Assembly (NCBI RefSeq): GCF_012689525.1
Contig: NZ_CP051515.1
Span: 3,224,001 to 3,288,000 of the forward strand
Direction: 5' to 3'
Length of the DNA: 64,000 nt
Origin: Paraburkholderia aromaticivorans
GTDB taxonomy: Bacteria; Pseudomonadota; Gammaproteobacteria; Burkholderiales; Burkholderiaceae
The translations under genes were made by a program, and so were the position numbers. The notes below the pieces were generated by a model. It made no database searches and was not told where the DNA came from. It saw only the letters and a program-made list of their open reading frames with translations. This document shows, one piece after another, positions 36,650 to 45,201 of the stretch (position 1 is the stretch's first letter; each line of letters opens with the position of its first letter).

Positions 36650-37390
36650 TCAAACCGACTTCACCGCCGACCGTCCCCCCACCCGCATCAACGCACTCCG
36701 CTCAACCAGCGCTCCAAACAGCAGCCCGATCGTCGCCCACATAATCGCCTGCATACCGAGCGCCGCGACACGGAACTTCCACAGCAGCACCGCCGGGAAA
36801 GCCTCCGGCACTTCGTTGATCGTGGGCATCGACAACTGTACCGCAGCGATGATCACGATGAACACCACCGCCCCCACAATCGAGCCATTCCACGCGCCGA
36901 GCTTCATAGCCACACGGCGCCGCACCTTGAGCGAGAACACCATAGCAGCCAGCGAGATCGCAATCATCAGGAAGAACAAACCGGTCCGCGTCCCAATCGT
37001 CTCAGGATCGCCGACCGAGGGCGGGTTCGCCGGATACTTCAGATTCGGCACGACCGCGAGCGCGATGAACGCGCCGAGCGCAAGCCACGCGGACAACGCG
37101 CGCGGGCTCAACGCGCCCACTCGCCCATAGGCGTAGGCGAACACCAGCGAGAACAGGCCGCCGAATGCCGCGCCGTAAGTCACCACGCCGGTCAACAAGC
37201 CAATACCCCGCTGCGTATCGCGGCTCACAATCTCAGGCTCAGGCGCCTCGCCTTTCGCGGCGTCGGCCTTTTCTTCGAACGAAATCGCCTGATTGACCTG
37301 CGGCTCGCCCACTACCCGGGCGAAGCCGAACGTGAGGAGTCCCGCGGCGATGCCTGCAAGCATCCCGCGTACCAACAATTTACCAACCAT
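36650..37390 (-). CDS. cbtA: Cobalt transporter subunit CbtA
   Basis: Predicted cobalt transporter of the CbtA family, 246 residues with about five or six membrane segments. It begins MVGKLLVRGMLAGIAAGLLT and has the conserved VVGEPQVNQAISFEE after the first helix, then GLLTGVVTYGAAFGGLFSL and KYPANPPSVGDPETIG. ATG 37390 is where homology starts; the in-frame codons upstream overlap cbtB. It lies 11 bp downstream of cbtB and under the cobalamin riboswitch. Confidence 0.9.
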   Translation of the reverse strand: MVGKLLVRGMLAGIAAGLLTFGFARVVGEPQVNQAISFEEKADAAKGEAPEPEIVSRDTQRGIGLLTGVVTYGAAFGGLFSLVFAYAYGRVGALSPRALSAWLALGAFIALAVVPNLKYPANPPSVGDPETIGTRTGLFFLMIAISLAAMVFSLKVRRRVAMKLGAWNGSIVGAVVFIVIIAAVQLSMPTINEVPEAFPAVLLWKFRVAALGMQAIMWATIGLLFGALVERSALMRVGGRSAVKSV

Positions 37391-37401
37391 GGTCGACTCC
37401 G

Positions 37402-37623
37402 TTAGTGGCAGGGAAAGCCGAGCAGATGGCGGCCGTCGTGCACGAACTCGTGCACGTACATGCCCGACACCAGCGAAGTGGCGCCCTGTTCCGCACCCAC
37501 GAAGTAAAGCGCGAGCAACAACAGCAAACCGCCGAACACGACCCAAGGCAACAACTCGCGCAGCGGAATCGGCGTGGGTTGAGCAACAGGCTGGTTGGCG
37601 GGATCGAAAACAGCTTCGGTCAT
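37402..37623 (-). CDS. cbtB: Cobalt transporter subunit CbtB
   Basis: Small one-helix protein of 73 residues: a Pro-rich N-terminus, the helix LLPWVVFGGLLLLLALYFVG, and a C-terminal metal-binding tail with YVHEFVHDGRHLLGFPCH, rich in His and ending Cys-His. This His pattern is the CbtB signature. ATG 37623 was chosen because AGGAG lies 9 nt upstream; an earlier ATG (37632) overlaps that ribosome site. It pairs with CbtA. Confidence 0.9.
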   Translation of the reverse strand: MTEAVFDPANQPVAQPTPIPLRELLPWVVFGGLLLLLALYFVGAEQGATSLVSGMYVHEFVHDGRHLLGFPCH

Positions 37624-37669
37624 GATGGACATCTCCTGGGGTAACGCGCCCCGATAGTCATTGCAGAGG

Positions 37670-37812
37670 ATTGGTGCGAAGCTCAGGTCTGGCTTTCGGC
37701 TTGTGCTGCCGATTACAGTGGCGCGACCGCGCCGGGCTCTCACCGGCTTCCGCGCTTCGCAGTCCCGCTATTCTACGCGCTAAACTTCGGCACCCGGCAA
37801 CGCAAAACGTAC
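37670..37812 (-). promoter_or_regulatory. Cobalamin (B12) riboswitch controlling cbtBA
   Basis: On the minus strand the leader contains the cobalamin core elements in order: GCCGGTGAGAGCCCGGC (37731-37747), GCCACTGT (37715-37722) and the B12 box-like AGCCAGACCTGAGC (37681-37694). It lies 47 nt upstream of cbtB; the following GC-rich segment up to the ribosome site could form the expression-platform stem. The expected outcome is repression of cobalt uptake when cobalamin is abundant. Confidence 0.9.
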
Positions 37813-37858
37813 GCCTCATCCCGCCAGCGTTCGGCTTCGGGGCGTGGCTTCACAGGAC

Positions 37859-38464
37859 ATGAACAGAATGGACACACGGCTGTTACTGGTCAGCCACGCA
37901 TCGACCGCCGCCCAGCGCGCAGGCCGTTTTCCCGCCGACGACCCGCTCGACGCCCGCGGCCTCGCCGAGGCCGAAGCCCACGCCGCACGCTTACGGCCGG
38001 CGATCGCGGAAGACGCGCCAGCTTTCGTCAGCCCGGCCGCCTGCGCGCGCGAAACGGCAACGGCCCTGGGCCTCGCGGCATCGGTCGACGCCGGTCTGGC
38101 GGATATGAACTACGGCAGATGGCAGGGACGGCGGCTCGCCGACCTCGCTGCCGAAGCGCCGCAAGACCTCGCCGCATGGACGCGCGATCCCGACGCCGTG
38201 CCACATGGCGGCGAGTCGTTCAGTCAACTCGTGAAACGGGTAGGAGAATGGCTCGAAGCGTCGTTAGAAGGCGGGACGGGTCGTGCATCGAGCCATCCTC
38301 GCAACGTGATCGCCGTCACCCATGCGCCGGTGCTGCGGGCAGCGATCGTGTATGTGCTCGGGGCATCGCCCGTCGTGTTTCCACGCATCGAAATCGCACC
38401 GCTTTCGATGATCGATTTGCGGCGCTCATCGCGCGGCTGGACATGGTGGCCGGCGTCACACTAG
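37859..38464 (+). CDS. Histidine-phosphatase-superfamily protein (CobC-like) with altered RHG motif
   Basis: Phosphoglycerate-mutase-like fold, about 201 residues. The usual LxRHG motif reads LLLVSHASTAAQRAG, so the Arg before the catalytic His is replaced by Ser. Other parts are normal: the Arg in CARETATALG, the Glu-region DMNYGRWQGRRLADL, GGESFSQLVKRVGEWL and the second His in VIAVTHAPVLRAAIVY. It is divergent from the riboswitch-controlled cbtBA pair, suggesting a role near alpha-ribazole phosphate in cobalamin assembly. Starts at 37859 or 37868 are both possible; the longer GTG start at 37844 lacks a ribosome site. Confidence 0.8.
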   Translation: MNRMDTRLLLVSHASTAAQRAGRFPADDPLDARGLAEAEAHAARLRPAIAEDAPAFVSPAACARETATALGLAASVDAGLADMNYGRWQGRRLADLAAEAPQDLAAWTRDPDAVPHGGESFSQLVKRVGEWLEASLEGGTGRASSHPRNVIAVTHAPVLRAAIVYVLGASPVVFPRIEIAPLSMIDLRRSSRGWTWWPASH

Positions 38465-38482
38465 CCACCGTCGCCCAGCGGC

Positions 38483-38923
38483 TTACTTGCCCGACACCAC
38501 CAGACGCAGCTTGTTCGAACCGGTCGGCGTCAGCGTGATATCGGTCCGCTTGCCCTTCGCGCCCAGATAAAAGTGCTGACGTCCCGGCGAATTCTGATCG
38601 TGCGTGGCGTCCGGCAGACAGGATGCGATGTCCGCCGCGACAGCTTGCAGCGCGTCGGCATTCGAACCGGCGTCGTGATGCGGCGTCCACGTGCATTGAT
38701 AGGCACCGTGGCTCGCCGAACATTGCGCGTCGTCGCCGTAAGGTTGCGCGACGCCCTTGCTGTCGTCCGGCGTCAATGAGGCGAGCCCGCCGGGGGCGGC
38801 CGCGACGATCCGCTTCAGGGATGTGCATGGACTAGGCGCATCGTCGGCATACGCGCCGCCGGTCAGCAAGACGCCCAGCGACATAGCGGCAAGCGCGGTG
38901 GCAAGTAATCGGGTTCTGTTCAT
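38483..38923 (-). CDS. Small secreted protein of unknown function, four Cys
   Basis: Exported protein of 146 residues with a clean signal peptide (NRTRLLATALAAMSLGVLLT, cleaved near AYADDAP). The mature part has four Cys (PCTSLK, AQCSAS, YQCTW, ASCLPD), enough for two disulphides, and ends TDITLTPTGSNKLRLVVSG. No family was recognised. ATG 38923 was chosen because the signal peptide starts there. It is convergent with the phosphatase-like gene and 100 bp after a hydrolase gene. Confidence 0.75.
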   Translation of the reverse strand: MNRTRLLATALAAMSLGVLLTGGAYADDAPSPCTSLKRIVAAAPGGLASLTPDDSKGVAQPYGDDAQCSASHGAYQCTWTPHHDAGSNADALQAVAADIASCLPDATHDQNSPGRQHFYLGAKGKRTDITLTPTGSNKLRLVVSGK

Positions 38924-39023
38924 GTCGGCGCAGTCCTTGAAGTCACTCATAGCTATTAGCGCGGTAGCACGCTTCGTGCCCATGAACGCCGAGTGCATCA
39001 AGACCGCGCTTCAGTCACCGCTA

Positions 39024-40037
39024 TCACAGACCAGGACCGAACAAAGCCGCCAGCCCCTGCGCCGACCCGAAAATCCCCTTGGCATCGTGCCCGACACCAT
39101 CGATCACAAACGTCCGATGCCTGGCCAGTCCTTCGGGATGCCGCAACGCCATATAGCGCGCGTAAGCCAGCCCGCGCCCGAGCCGGTGCTCCCCTTGCGT
39201 CAGCGCGGCGCATGAACGGTCGAGCGCCGGATGCTGCGGATCGCAATCCGCGCCGCCGAGCAGCACGGTCACGTCACGCTGCGCGTAACGCGCTTCGAGC
39301 GCTGCTGCGGAAGCAGCGTCGCCAGAGTAGGCCGGCAAATCCTCGAGCCCATACTTCCAGCGATTGAACGACGGACACAGCGCCCGATCGAACGCCGCGA
39401 ACTCGCCGGATACAGCGGACGCAACCGGCCGCATCGCATCGAAGTACACATACGACGAAGGATTCGCGACCACATAGCGCAGCGCAATACCGCGCGCCGC
39501 GAGTGGCGCCTCGTCGCGCGCTACTACTGCATAGCGCTGCACGACCTGCGCGCCGCCCGAGTGCCCCGCGATCACCACTTCGGCGAGCGACGCGAACTGC
39601 TCGCGCGACGCCAGCGTATGGAGAATCGCGTTGAGCACATCGAACGAACTGATCGGCGCGGGACCTTGCGCGTTCTCACCGCCCATCCAGCTCGTCCAGT
39701 CCCAATGCAACGTGGACGGCGGCAGCTCATGCGCGTCGACATCCGCCGTCGCGAGAAACTGCGGCACGATCAGCAGCGTATCGGCCGCGCTGCCGCCGGC
39801 GAGCGCGCACGAACGCTGCGCGAGTTCGAAATACGTGTCGCCGTTGCGCAGGCGCCCATGAATCAGAATCACGGCGCGTTGGATTTCGCGCGTCGGCGCT
39901 GGCCAGGCGCCGTTCGAAAACACCGGCACGGTTCCACTGCCGGCTTGCGTCGTGACGCTCAGATGCCGGCTCGCGACGACCGCGACGGGATGTTCATTCG
40001 GCGCGCGTTCGTCGTCTGTGATGAAAGGCTGGGTCAT
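39024..40037 (-). CDS. Alpha/beta hydrolase, cytosolic paralogue
   Basis: Alpha/beta hydrolase of 337 residues without a signal peptide. Strand and nucleophile motifs are AVILIHGRLRNGDTYFELA, LLIVPQFLATADVDAHEL and the Ser elbow VVIAGHSGGAQVVQRYAV. A likely catalytic His is in VIDGVGHDAKGIFG. It is clearly homologous over its whole length to the exported hydrolase at 41412-42488; the two share HG-LRN, APQFLAT/VPQFLAT, WMGGE, GHSGG and F(N)xWKYG. It is last in the unit hydrolase-MHS transporter-hydrolase. Substrate unknown; an ester or amide hydrolysed outside and inside the cell fits the arrangement. Confidence 0.85.
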   Translation of the reverse strand: MTQPFITDDERAPNEHPVAVVASRHLSVTTQAGSGTVPVFSNGAWPAPTREIQRAVILIHGRLRNGDTYFELAQRSCALAGGSAADTLLIVPQFLATADVDAHELPPSTLHWDWTSWMGGENAQGPAPISSFDVLNAILHTLASREQFASLAEVVIAGHSGGAQVVQRYAVVARDEAPLAARGIALRYVVANPSSYVYFDAMRPVASAVSGEFAAFDRALCPSFNRWKYGLEDLPAYSGDAASAAALEARYAQRDVTVLLGGADCDPQHPALDRSCAALTQGEHRLGRGLAYARYMALRHPEGLARHRTFVIDGVGHDAKGIFGSAQGLAALFGPGL

Positions 40038-40056
40038 GCAATAGGCTCGTGGTAGA

Positions 40057-41415
40057 TCAAAGAGTGGCGGGCCTCGCCGCCGCGCCGCCCGACATGCGTC
40101 CGGCGCGCGTGAAGTACACCATCGCGAGCGACACGAAGCCGGCAAAAATCAGGTAGAACGCGGGCGTGAGACTGCTGCCGGTCACGCGCGTCAAGCCGGT
40201 GATGGTGAGCGGCGCCATGCCGCCGAACAGCGTCACCGCGATGTTGTACGACAGCGCCACGCCCGCCGAACGGCTACGCACCGGGAACAAGGTCGCGAGC
40301 ATGCCGGGATGCGCGCCGGACATCGCGGCGAGGAACAGCGTCGCGATCATCTGCGCGATGAACAGATGCCCCGGCGTCGGATTCGTCACGACGAAGTGAT
40401 AAAGCGGATACACGCAGACCATCCACGCGATCACGATGGGATAGAACAGCCGGTACGCGCCGTAACGATCGGCGAGCTTGCCCGACAGCGGAAACAGAAA
40501 CAGATTCAGCACGCCGGACACGAACGCGCCGAGCAATGCGGTGGAGAGCGGCAGATGCAGTTGCCGCTCGACATACACCGATAGATACGAGTGCCACACA
40601 TAATTGGTCGCCGCCCCGACGACGATCACGCCCATCGCGCAGATCGCCGCATCGCCGTTATCGCGGAAGAACTGGCGGATCGTGACGCGCGGCGGTTTGT
40701 CCTTGTGATCGAGCAGCTGCTCGAACTCCGGCGACTCGGCCACGCGATGCCGGATATAGAAACCGAACGGCCCGGCCAGCGCGCCGAACAGAAACGGCAG
40801 ACGCCAGCCCCACGCTAGCAGTTGCTCATGCGTGAGCTGCGTGGTCAGCAGATAGCCGACCCCGGACGACAACAGCAACGCGAACGCCTGCGCCGACATG
40901 TTGAAGCTGCCGTAAAACATCTTCTTGTGCGGCGGCGCGTACTCGACCAGCATCGCCGACGCCGTCGCGAACTGTCCGCCCACGGAGAGCCCTTGCAACA
41001 GGCGCGCGAGCACCACCAGCAGCGGCGCCGCGATGCCAATGCGCGCATAGCCCGGTGTGAGACCCATCAGCAAGGTGCTGGCCGCCATCGAAATGATCAG
41101 CAGCGAGAGCGCTTTGCGGCGCCCCGCGCGGTCCGCGTAGATGCCGAGCAGAATGCCGCCGATCGGCCGCACGATGAAACCGACGGCGAACGTGGCGAGC
41201 GTCAGCATGATCGACACGAAGCCGCTGCCGCCGGGAAAGAACACTTGCGCGATGATCTTCGCGAAGTAGCCATAGATCAGAAAGTCGAACCACTCGAGGC
41301 CGTTGCCGAGGACGGAGGCAAAGATCGCGCGTCGCACCATCGACGGACTCAAGCCGTTCGACACATCGGCGCCGGACGCGGCACCGTCGCGCTGATTGAA
41401 GGTCGCTTCGCTCAT
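40057..41415 (-). CDS. MHS-family MFS transporter
   Basis: Metabolite:H+ symporter of 452 residues, twelve helices. It has the MHS hallmarks ASVLGNGLEWFDFLIYGYF, IVRPIGGILLGIYADRAGRR, LARLLQGLSVGGQFATASAM and RHRVAESPEFEQLL after helix 6. MHS members carry citrate, shikimate, alpha-ketoglutarate and similar organic acids. Its ATG (41415) overlaps the stop of the exported hydrolase gene (ATGA) and the cytosolic hydrolase follows 19 bp later, so it probably imports the substrate or product of those enzymes. Confidence 0.88.
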   Translation of the reverse strand: MSEATFNQRDGAASGADVSNGLSPSMVRRAIFASVLGNGLEWFDFLIYGYFAKIIAQVFFPGGSGFVSIMLTLATFAVGFIVRPIGGILLGIYADRAGRRKALSLLIISMAASTLLMGLTPGYARIGIAAPLLVVLARLLQGLSVGGQFATASAMLVEYAPPHKKMFYGSFNMSAQAFALLLSSGVGYLLTTQLTHEQLLAWGWRLPFLFGALAGPFGFYIRHRVAESPEFEQLLDHKDKPPRVTIRQFFRDNGDAAICAMGVIVVGAATNYVWHSYLSVYVERQLHLPLSTALLGAFVSGVLNLFLFPLSGKLADRYGAYRLFYPIVIAWMVCVYPLYHFVVTNPTPGHLFIAQMIATLFLAAMSGAHPGMLATLFPVRSRSAGVALSYNIAVTLFGGMAPLTITGLTRVTGSSLTPAFYLIFAGFVSLAMVYFTRAGRMSGGAAARPATL

Positions 41416-42488
41416 TGCTCGCACCCCGGCGTGTCGAACATTGCTGACAGCGCGCATACCGACGTCAGCATGCGCGCACCGTTGTGCCCCACGCCCGGCA
41501 CGATATGAAAGCGCTGCTTCAATCCGTCCGGATGACGCGCCTGGATGTACCGGTAGTACGCTTCGGCGCGCGCGACGCGTTGCGGCCCTTGCGCTTCGGC
41601 GGCACAGGTTCTGTCGAGCGCGCTCTGCTGCGGATCGTCATCCGCGCCGCCGACGAGGTAGTCGATCCGGCGCGCCGCATAGGTCGCTTCGAGTTGCGCG
41701 GGCGTCCGGTCATCGAGATACGGCGGCCGGTTGTCCATGCCGTATTTCCATTGATTGAAGTCGGGACATTGCGCGGCATCGAACGGCGCGGCAATGCCTT
41801 GCGCGTTGGGCCGCTGCGCATCGAAATACGCATACGTCGACGGACTTGCCACCACGTAACGCACGTCGATGCCCTCGCCGGTCAACGCGGCGATGTTGCG
41901 TGCCGCGACGGCGTAACGCTGCACGACTTGTCCGCCGCCCGAATGCCCGGCGAACACCACATGCCGCAGATTGGGAAACAGCTTGCGATCGGCGAGACGT
42001 GCGACGATCGCGTCCAGCACCTCGTAGGAACTGATCGGCAGCGGCGCGCGCGCCGCTTCGCCACCCATCCACGCGTCGCCGGTCCAGCGCAGCAGATCGG
42101 CGGGTTCGTCATGCACGCGCGTGTCGAGCGTGGCGAGGAATTGCGGCGCGATCAACAGCGTGGCGTCGGGGTCCGCGTGTGCGGCATCGCGGGCATTCTG
42201 CGCGGTGCGAAAGTACACGTCCGCATTGCGCAGTTTGCCGTGAACCACGATTACCGCGCGCGTCACCTGCGGCTGCGCGACGTTCCAATCCTTCGACAGA
42301 TACAGCGGAAATTCCGCTTGCCCTTGCGGAGTGTCGAGCGTGAAGCGCGTATCCGAGATCGTCGCCACCGGCTTCAGATGCGGCTCGTCAGCATGGACCG
42401 CGAACGCGGATTGCGCGAACGTCATCAACAGTGCAGCGCCTGTTGACGCACACAGCATCGCGAGACGTCGTGAAAGATTGAAAGTCAT
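41412..42488 (-). CDS. Alpha/beta hydrolase, exported paralogue
   Basis: Secreted alpha/beta hydrolase, 358 residues, with a signal peptide (RRLAMLCASTGAALLMTFAQ, cleaved near SAFAVHADE). Core motifs are RAVIVVHGKLRNADVYFRTA, LLIAPQFLATLDTRVHDE, the nucleophile elbow VVFAGHSGGGQVVQRYAVA and a late His in VPGVGHNGARML. It is a full-length paralogue of the hydrolase at 39024-40037 but targeted to the periplasm. It is the first gene of the unit and translationally coupled to the MHS transporter; the divergent LysR gene is the likely regulator. Confidence 0.87.
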   Translation of the reverse strand: MTFNLSRRLAMLCASTGAALLMTFAQSAFAVHADEPHLKPVATISDTRFTLDTPQGQAEFPLYLSKDWNVAQPQVTRAVIVVHGKLRNADVYFRTAQNARDAAHADPDATLLIAPQFLATLDTRVHDEPADLLRWTGDAWMGGEAARAPLPISSYEVLDAIVARLADRKLFPNLRHVVFAGHSGGGQVVQRYAVAARNIAALTGEGIDVRYVVASPSTYAYFDAQRPNAQGIAAPFDAAQCPDFNQWKYGMDNRPPYLDDRTPAQLEATYAARRIDYLVGGADDDPQQSALDRTCAAEAQGPQRVARAEAYYRYIQARHPDGLKQRFHIVPGVGHNGARMLTSVCALSAMFDTPGCEQ

Positions 42489-42609
42489 GCAGCTTGCTCC
42501 TGATCACCGTGCACTGTCTTGAACGCGGCGCATCGTCAAATCCGTCGTTGAAAAACCAAAATCAGGTCGAAGCGATGGTCGAGATCGTAGGCTCCGCCGT
42601 GACAAATGT

Positions 42610-42651
42610 AAAATACCTATTTTGCGCATCATCCATATTTATCAAGTATGG
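42610..42651. promoter_or_regulatory. Two dyads in the LysR/hydrolase divergent promoter region
   Basis: AAAATACCTATTTT (42610-42623) is a perfect 6-bp inverted repeat around CC. Ten base pairs on, CCATA (42633-42637) and TATGG (42647-42651) form a second dyad. Both lie in the AT-rich core of the 205-bp gap between divergent genes, 40-85 bp upstream of the LysR start, where recognition and activation sites of LysR proteins are usually found. Confidence 0.5.
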
Positions 42652-42693
42652 TAACGAACTGACCTCCAAGCGCTGTCCAGGAGACGAAACACC

Positions 42694-43596
42694 ATGGAAC
42701 TGCGGCATCTGCGTTACTTTCTGGCGGTCGCCGAAGAAGGCCAATTCACGCGCGCGGCTGAACGGCTGGCCATGCAACAGCCGCCGCTTTCGCAGCAGAT
42801 TCGAACGCTGGAAGAAGAGATCGGCTTCGAACTCTTTGTGCGCATGCCGCGTGGCGTCACCTTGACGCCGGCCGGCCAGGCCTTCGCGGAAGACGCGCAA
42901 CGCTTGCTGCAGGATCTGCAGCAGTCGGTCGAAAAGGCGAGCCGGATTGCGCGCGGCGAACTCGGCACGATTTCCATCGGGCTGACTAGCTCCGCTGCGT
43001 TCCACCCGTTCACGACCGAGGCGATCCGCGCGTTTCGCGCGGTCTGCCCCGAGGTCGCCGTGGAGCTTGCCGAACTCAACGCGGCGGAGATCATCGAGCG
43101 TCTGGCTGCGGGCCAGATTCAGGCAGCGTTTCTACGCAAGCCGGTCGACGCGCGCGAAGGCGTGGCGTTCGAGTTGCTGCTCGACGAACCGATGGTCGTG
43201 GTGTTGCCGGTTGGTCATCCGCTGCTCAAGGGCAAGAAGCGGCCGCAAGTTTCGCTGAAAGCGTTGGCGCACGAAGACTTCATTCTGGTCCGCCGCCCAG
43301 GCGCACCCGGCATGTATGCCGATATCCTCGCCGCGTGCCGGCAGGCCGGCTTCGTCCCGCGCATTGCCCGTGAAGTGCCGCGCATGGTGTCGGGCATCAA
43401 CCTCGTAGCGGCGGGTCTGGGCGTGACATTGGTGCCCGCTTCCATGCAGCGTTACGACCAGGTGGGCACCGTTTATTGCACGCTCGCGAACCCCTCGAAA
43501 CTCAGCGCACCGCTGCACCTCGCGTATCCCACGGCGTTGCATAACAGCGCGGCCACACGCTTCATTCAACTGGTGAAGGAGCGCGCCGGCGAATGA
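42694..43596 (+). CDS. LysR-family transcriptional regulator
   Basis: LysR protein of 300 residues in the CatR/BenM/CbbR-like subgroup. The N-terminus reads MELRHLRYFLAVAEEGQFTR, then the helix-turn-helix around QQPPLSQQIRTLEEEIGFEL and RMPRGVTLTPAGQAF. The effector domain contains IGLTSSAAFHPFTTEAIRAF and ends FIQLVKERAGE. AGGAG lies about 10 nt before the ATG. It is divergent from the hydrolase-transporter-hydrolase unit, the usual arrangement of a LysR gene and its target. Confidence 0.92.
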   Translation: MELRHLRYFLAVAEEGQFTRAAERLAMQQPPLSQQIRTLEEEIGFELFVRMPRGVTLTPAGQAFAEDAQRLLQDLQQSVEKASRIARGELGTISIGLTSSAAFHPFTTEAIRAFRAVCPEVAVELAELNAAEIIERLAAGQIQAAFLRKPVDAREGVAFELLLDEPMVVVLPVGHPLLKGKKRPQVSLKALAHEDFILVRRPGAPGMYADILAACRQAGFVPRIAREVPRMVSGINLVAAGLGVTLVPASMQRYDQVGTVYCTLANPSKLSAPLHLAYPTALHNSAATRFIQLVKERAGE

Positions 43597-43680
43597 CGTC
43601 ATCTATAGGCACACAAATTGCATTCTCGCCGTACCGGCTGAGCATCCATCAGCCTTTCATCGACGCCAAAACGCTACGCC

Positions 43681-45198
43681 ATGTCAAACAGACACGCTGC
43701 CGGTCAGCCGGCCCGCCTTTCCTCGGGGATCGATGGAATCGACGACATCCTGGGAGGCGGTCTCACCCCGCACCGCATGTACCTGGTGGAAGGTGCGCCC
43801 GGTACAGGTAAAACTACCTTGGCCTTGCAATTCTTACTCAAGGGTGTCGAAGAGGGGCAGCGAGGCTTGTACATCACGCTGTCCGAAACCCGCTCCGAAC
43901 TGATTGCTGTAGCCGAAAGCCATGGCTGGGACATCGGCGGCTTCCGTATTCTCGAACTGGTTTCGGACGAAGGTCTCGACCCGCAGTACGAGCAGACCGT
44001 GCTGCACCCGGCCGAGGTCGAGCTCGGCGAGACGGTGCGCAACGTCATCCAGCAGGTCGACGAACTCAAACCAGCGCGCATCGTGCTCGACAGCCTCTCC
44101 GAGTTGCGTCTGCTGTCGCAGAACCCGCTGCGATACCGGCGGCAGATTCTCGCGCTCAAGCGCTATTTCGCCACCCGTGAATGCACGGTGCTGCTGCTCG
44201 ACGACAATTCGTCCGATCCCGGCGACGTGCAACTGCACAGCATCGCGCACGGCGTGATCAGCCTCGACAATCTCGTGCACGACTACGGCGGCAACCGGCG
44301 GCGCGCGCGCATCGCCAAGATGCGCGGCATCAAATTCCGCGAGGGTTATCACGACTTCACGCTCGACACCGGCGGGATCCATGTGTATCCGCGCCTCGTC
44401 GCGGCCGAACACCACACGACATTCGACGCCGAGGTAGTCAGCACCGGCACGTCGGGACTCGACGCATTGCTCGGCGGTGGCTTGATCCCCGGCACCAATG
44501 CACTGATGATCGGCCCCTCGGGCGTCGGCAAGACCACCACGGTGGTGTCATGCCTGATCGCGGCGCTCGAGCGCGGCGAGCGCTGCGTCTACTACGTGTT
44601 CGACGAGACCCTCGTCACGTTGATGATCCGCTGCGCGACGCTCGGCATGCATCTGGCGCCGCACGTCGAAAGCGGTCTGCTGACGCTGCGTCAGATCGAT
44701 CCGGCGGAAATCTCGCCCGGTGAATTCGCCAGCGATGTACGCCGCTCGGTCGAGAAGCACGGTGCACGGTATATCGCGATCGACAGCCTGAACGCCTATC
44801 TCCAGGCGATGCCCGGCGAGCGCTATCTGCTGCTGCAGATGCACGAACTGCTCGGCTATCTGAACCAGCAGGGCGTCATCACGATGCTCGTGCTGGGACA
44901 GCACGGCATTATTGGCGAGGTGCAAAGCGATATCGACATCAGCTATCTGAGCGACGTGGTCGTACTGTTCCGCTATTTCGAGCACCACGGCGAAGTGCTC
45001 ACCGCCGTGACGGCTGTGAAGAGCCGCGCCAATGCTCACGAGCGCTCGATCCGCCAGTTCCGGCTCGGCAGCAACGGCGTGGAAGTCGGCGAGGCGCTGC
45101 GCGACTTCGAGGGTGTGCTCTCCGGACTGCCGGCCTATCGCGGCAGCACCGCGCTGCTCGGCGCGGCAAACCGCGTCATCGACTCGTCCGGGCAGTAA
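43681..45198 (+). CDS. KaiC-like two-domain RecA-family ATPase
   Basis: Tandem KaiC-domain protein of 505 residues, the length of cyanobacterial KaiC. Walker A sites are VEGAPGTGKTT (Lys44) and IGPSGVGKTT (Lys284). The CI catalytic pair is Ser68-Glu69 (LYITLSETRSEL) instead of Glu-Glu; the CII counterpart is Asp-Glu (YYVFDETLVTL). The region aligning with the KaiC Ser431-Thr432 phosphosite reads DISYLSDV, giving Ser421-Tyr422. The C-terminal FEGVLSGLP matches KaiC. No kaiA or kaiB is present. Only 3 bp separate it from a hybrid histidine kinase, so the pair probably forms one signalling module. Upstream gap: 84 bp from the LysR gene. Confidence 0.88.
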   Translation: MSNRHAAGQPARLSSGIDGIDDILGGGLTPHRMYLVEGAPGTGKTTLALQFLLKGVEEGQRGLYITLSETRSELIAVAESHGWDIGGFRILELVSDEGLDPQYEQTVLHPAEVELGETVRNVIQQVDELKPARIVLDSLSELRLLSQNPLRYRRQILALKRYFATRECTVLLLDDNSSDPGDVQLHSIAHGVISLDNLVHDYGGNRRRARIAKMRGIKFREGYHDFTLDTGGIHVYPRLVAAEHHTTFDAEVVSTGTSGLDALLGGGLIPGTNALMIGPSGVGKTTTVVSCLIAALERGERCVYYVFDETLVTLMIRCATLGMHLAPHVESGLLTLRQIDPAEISPGEFASDVRRSVEKHGARYIAIDSLNAYLQAMPGERYLLLQMHELLGYLNQQGVITMLVLGQHGIIGEVQSDIDISYLSDVVVLFRYFEHHGEVLTAVTAVKSRANAHERSIRQFRLGSNGVEVGEALRDFEGVLSGLPAYRGSTALLGAANRVIDSSGQ

Positions 45199-45201
45199 GT
45201 C

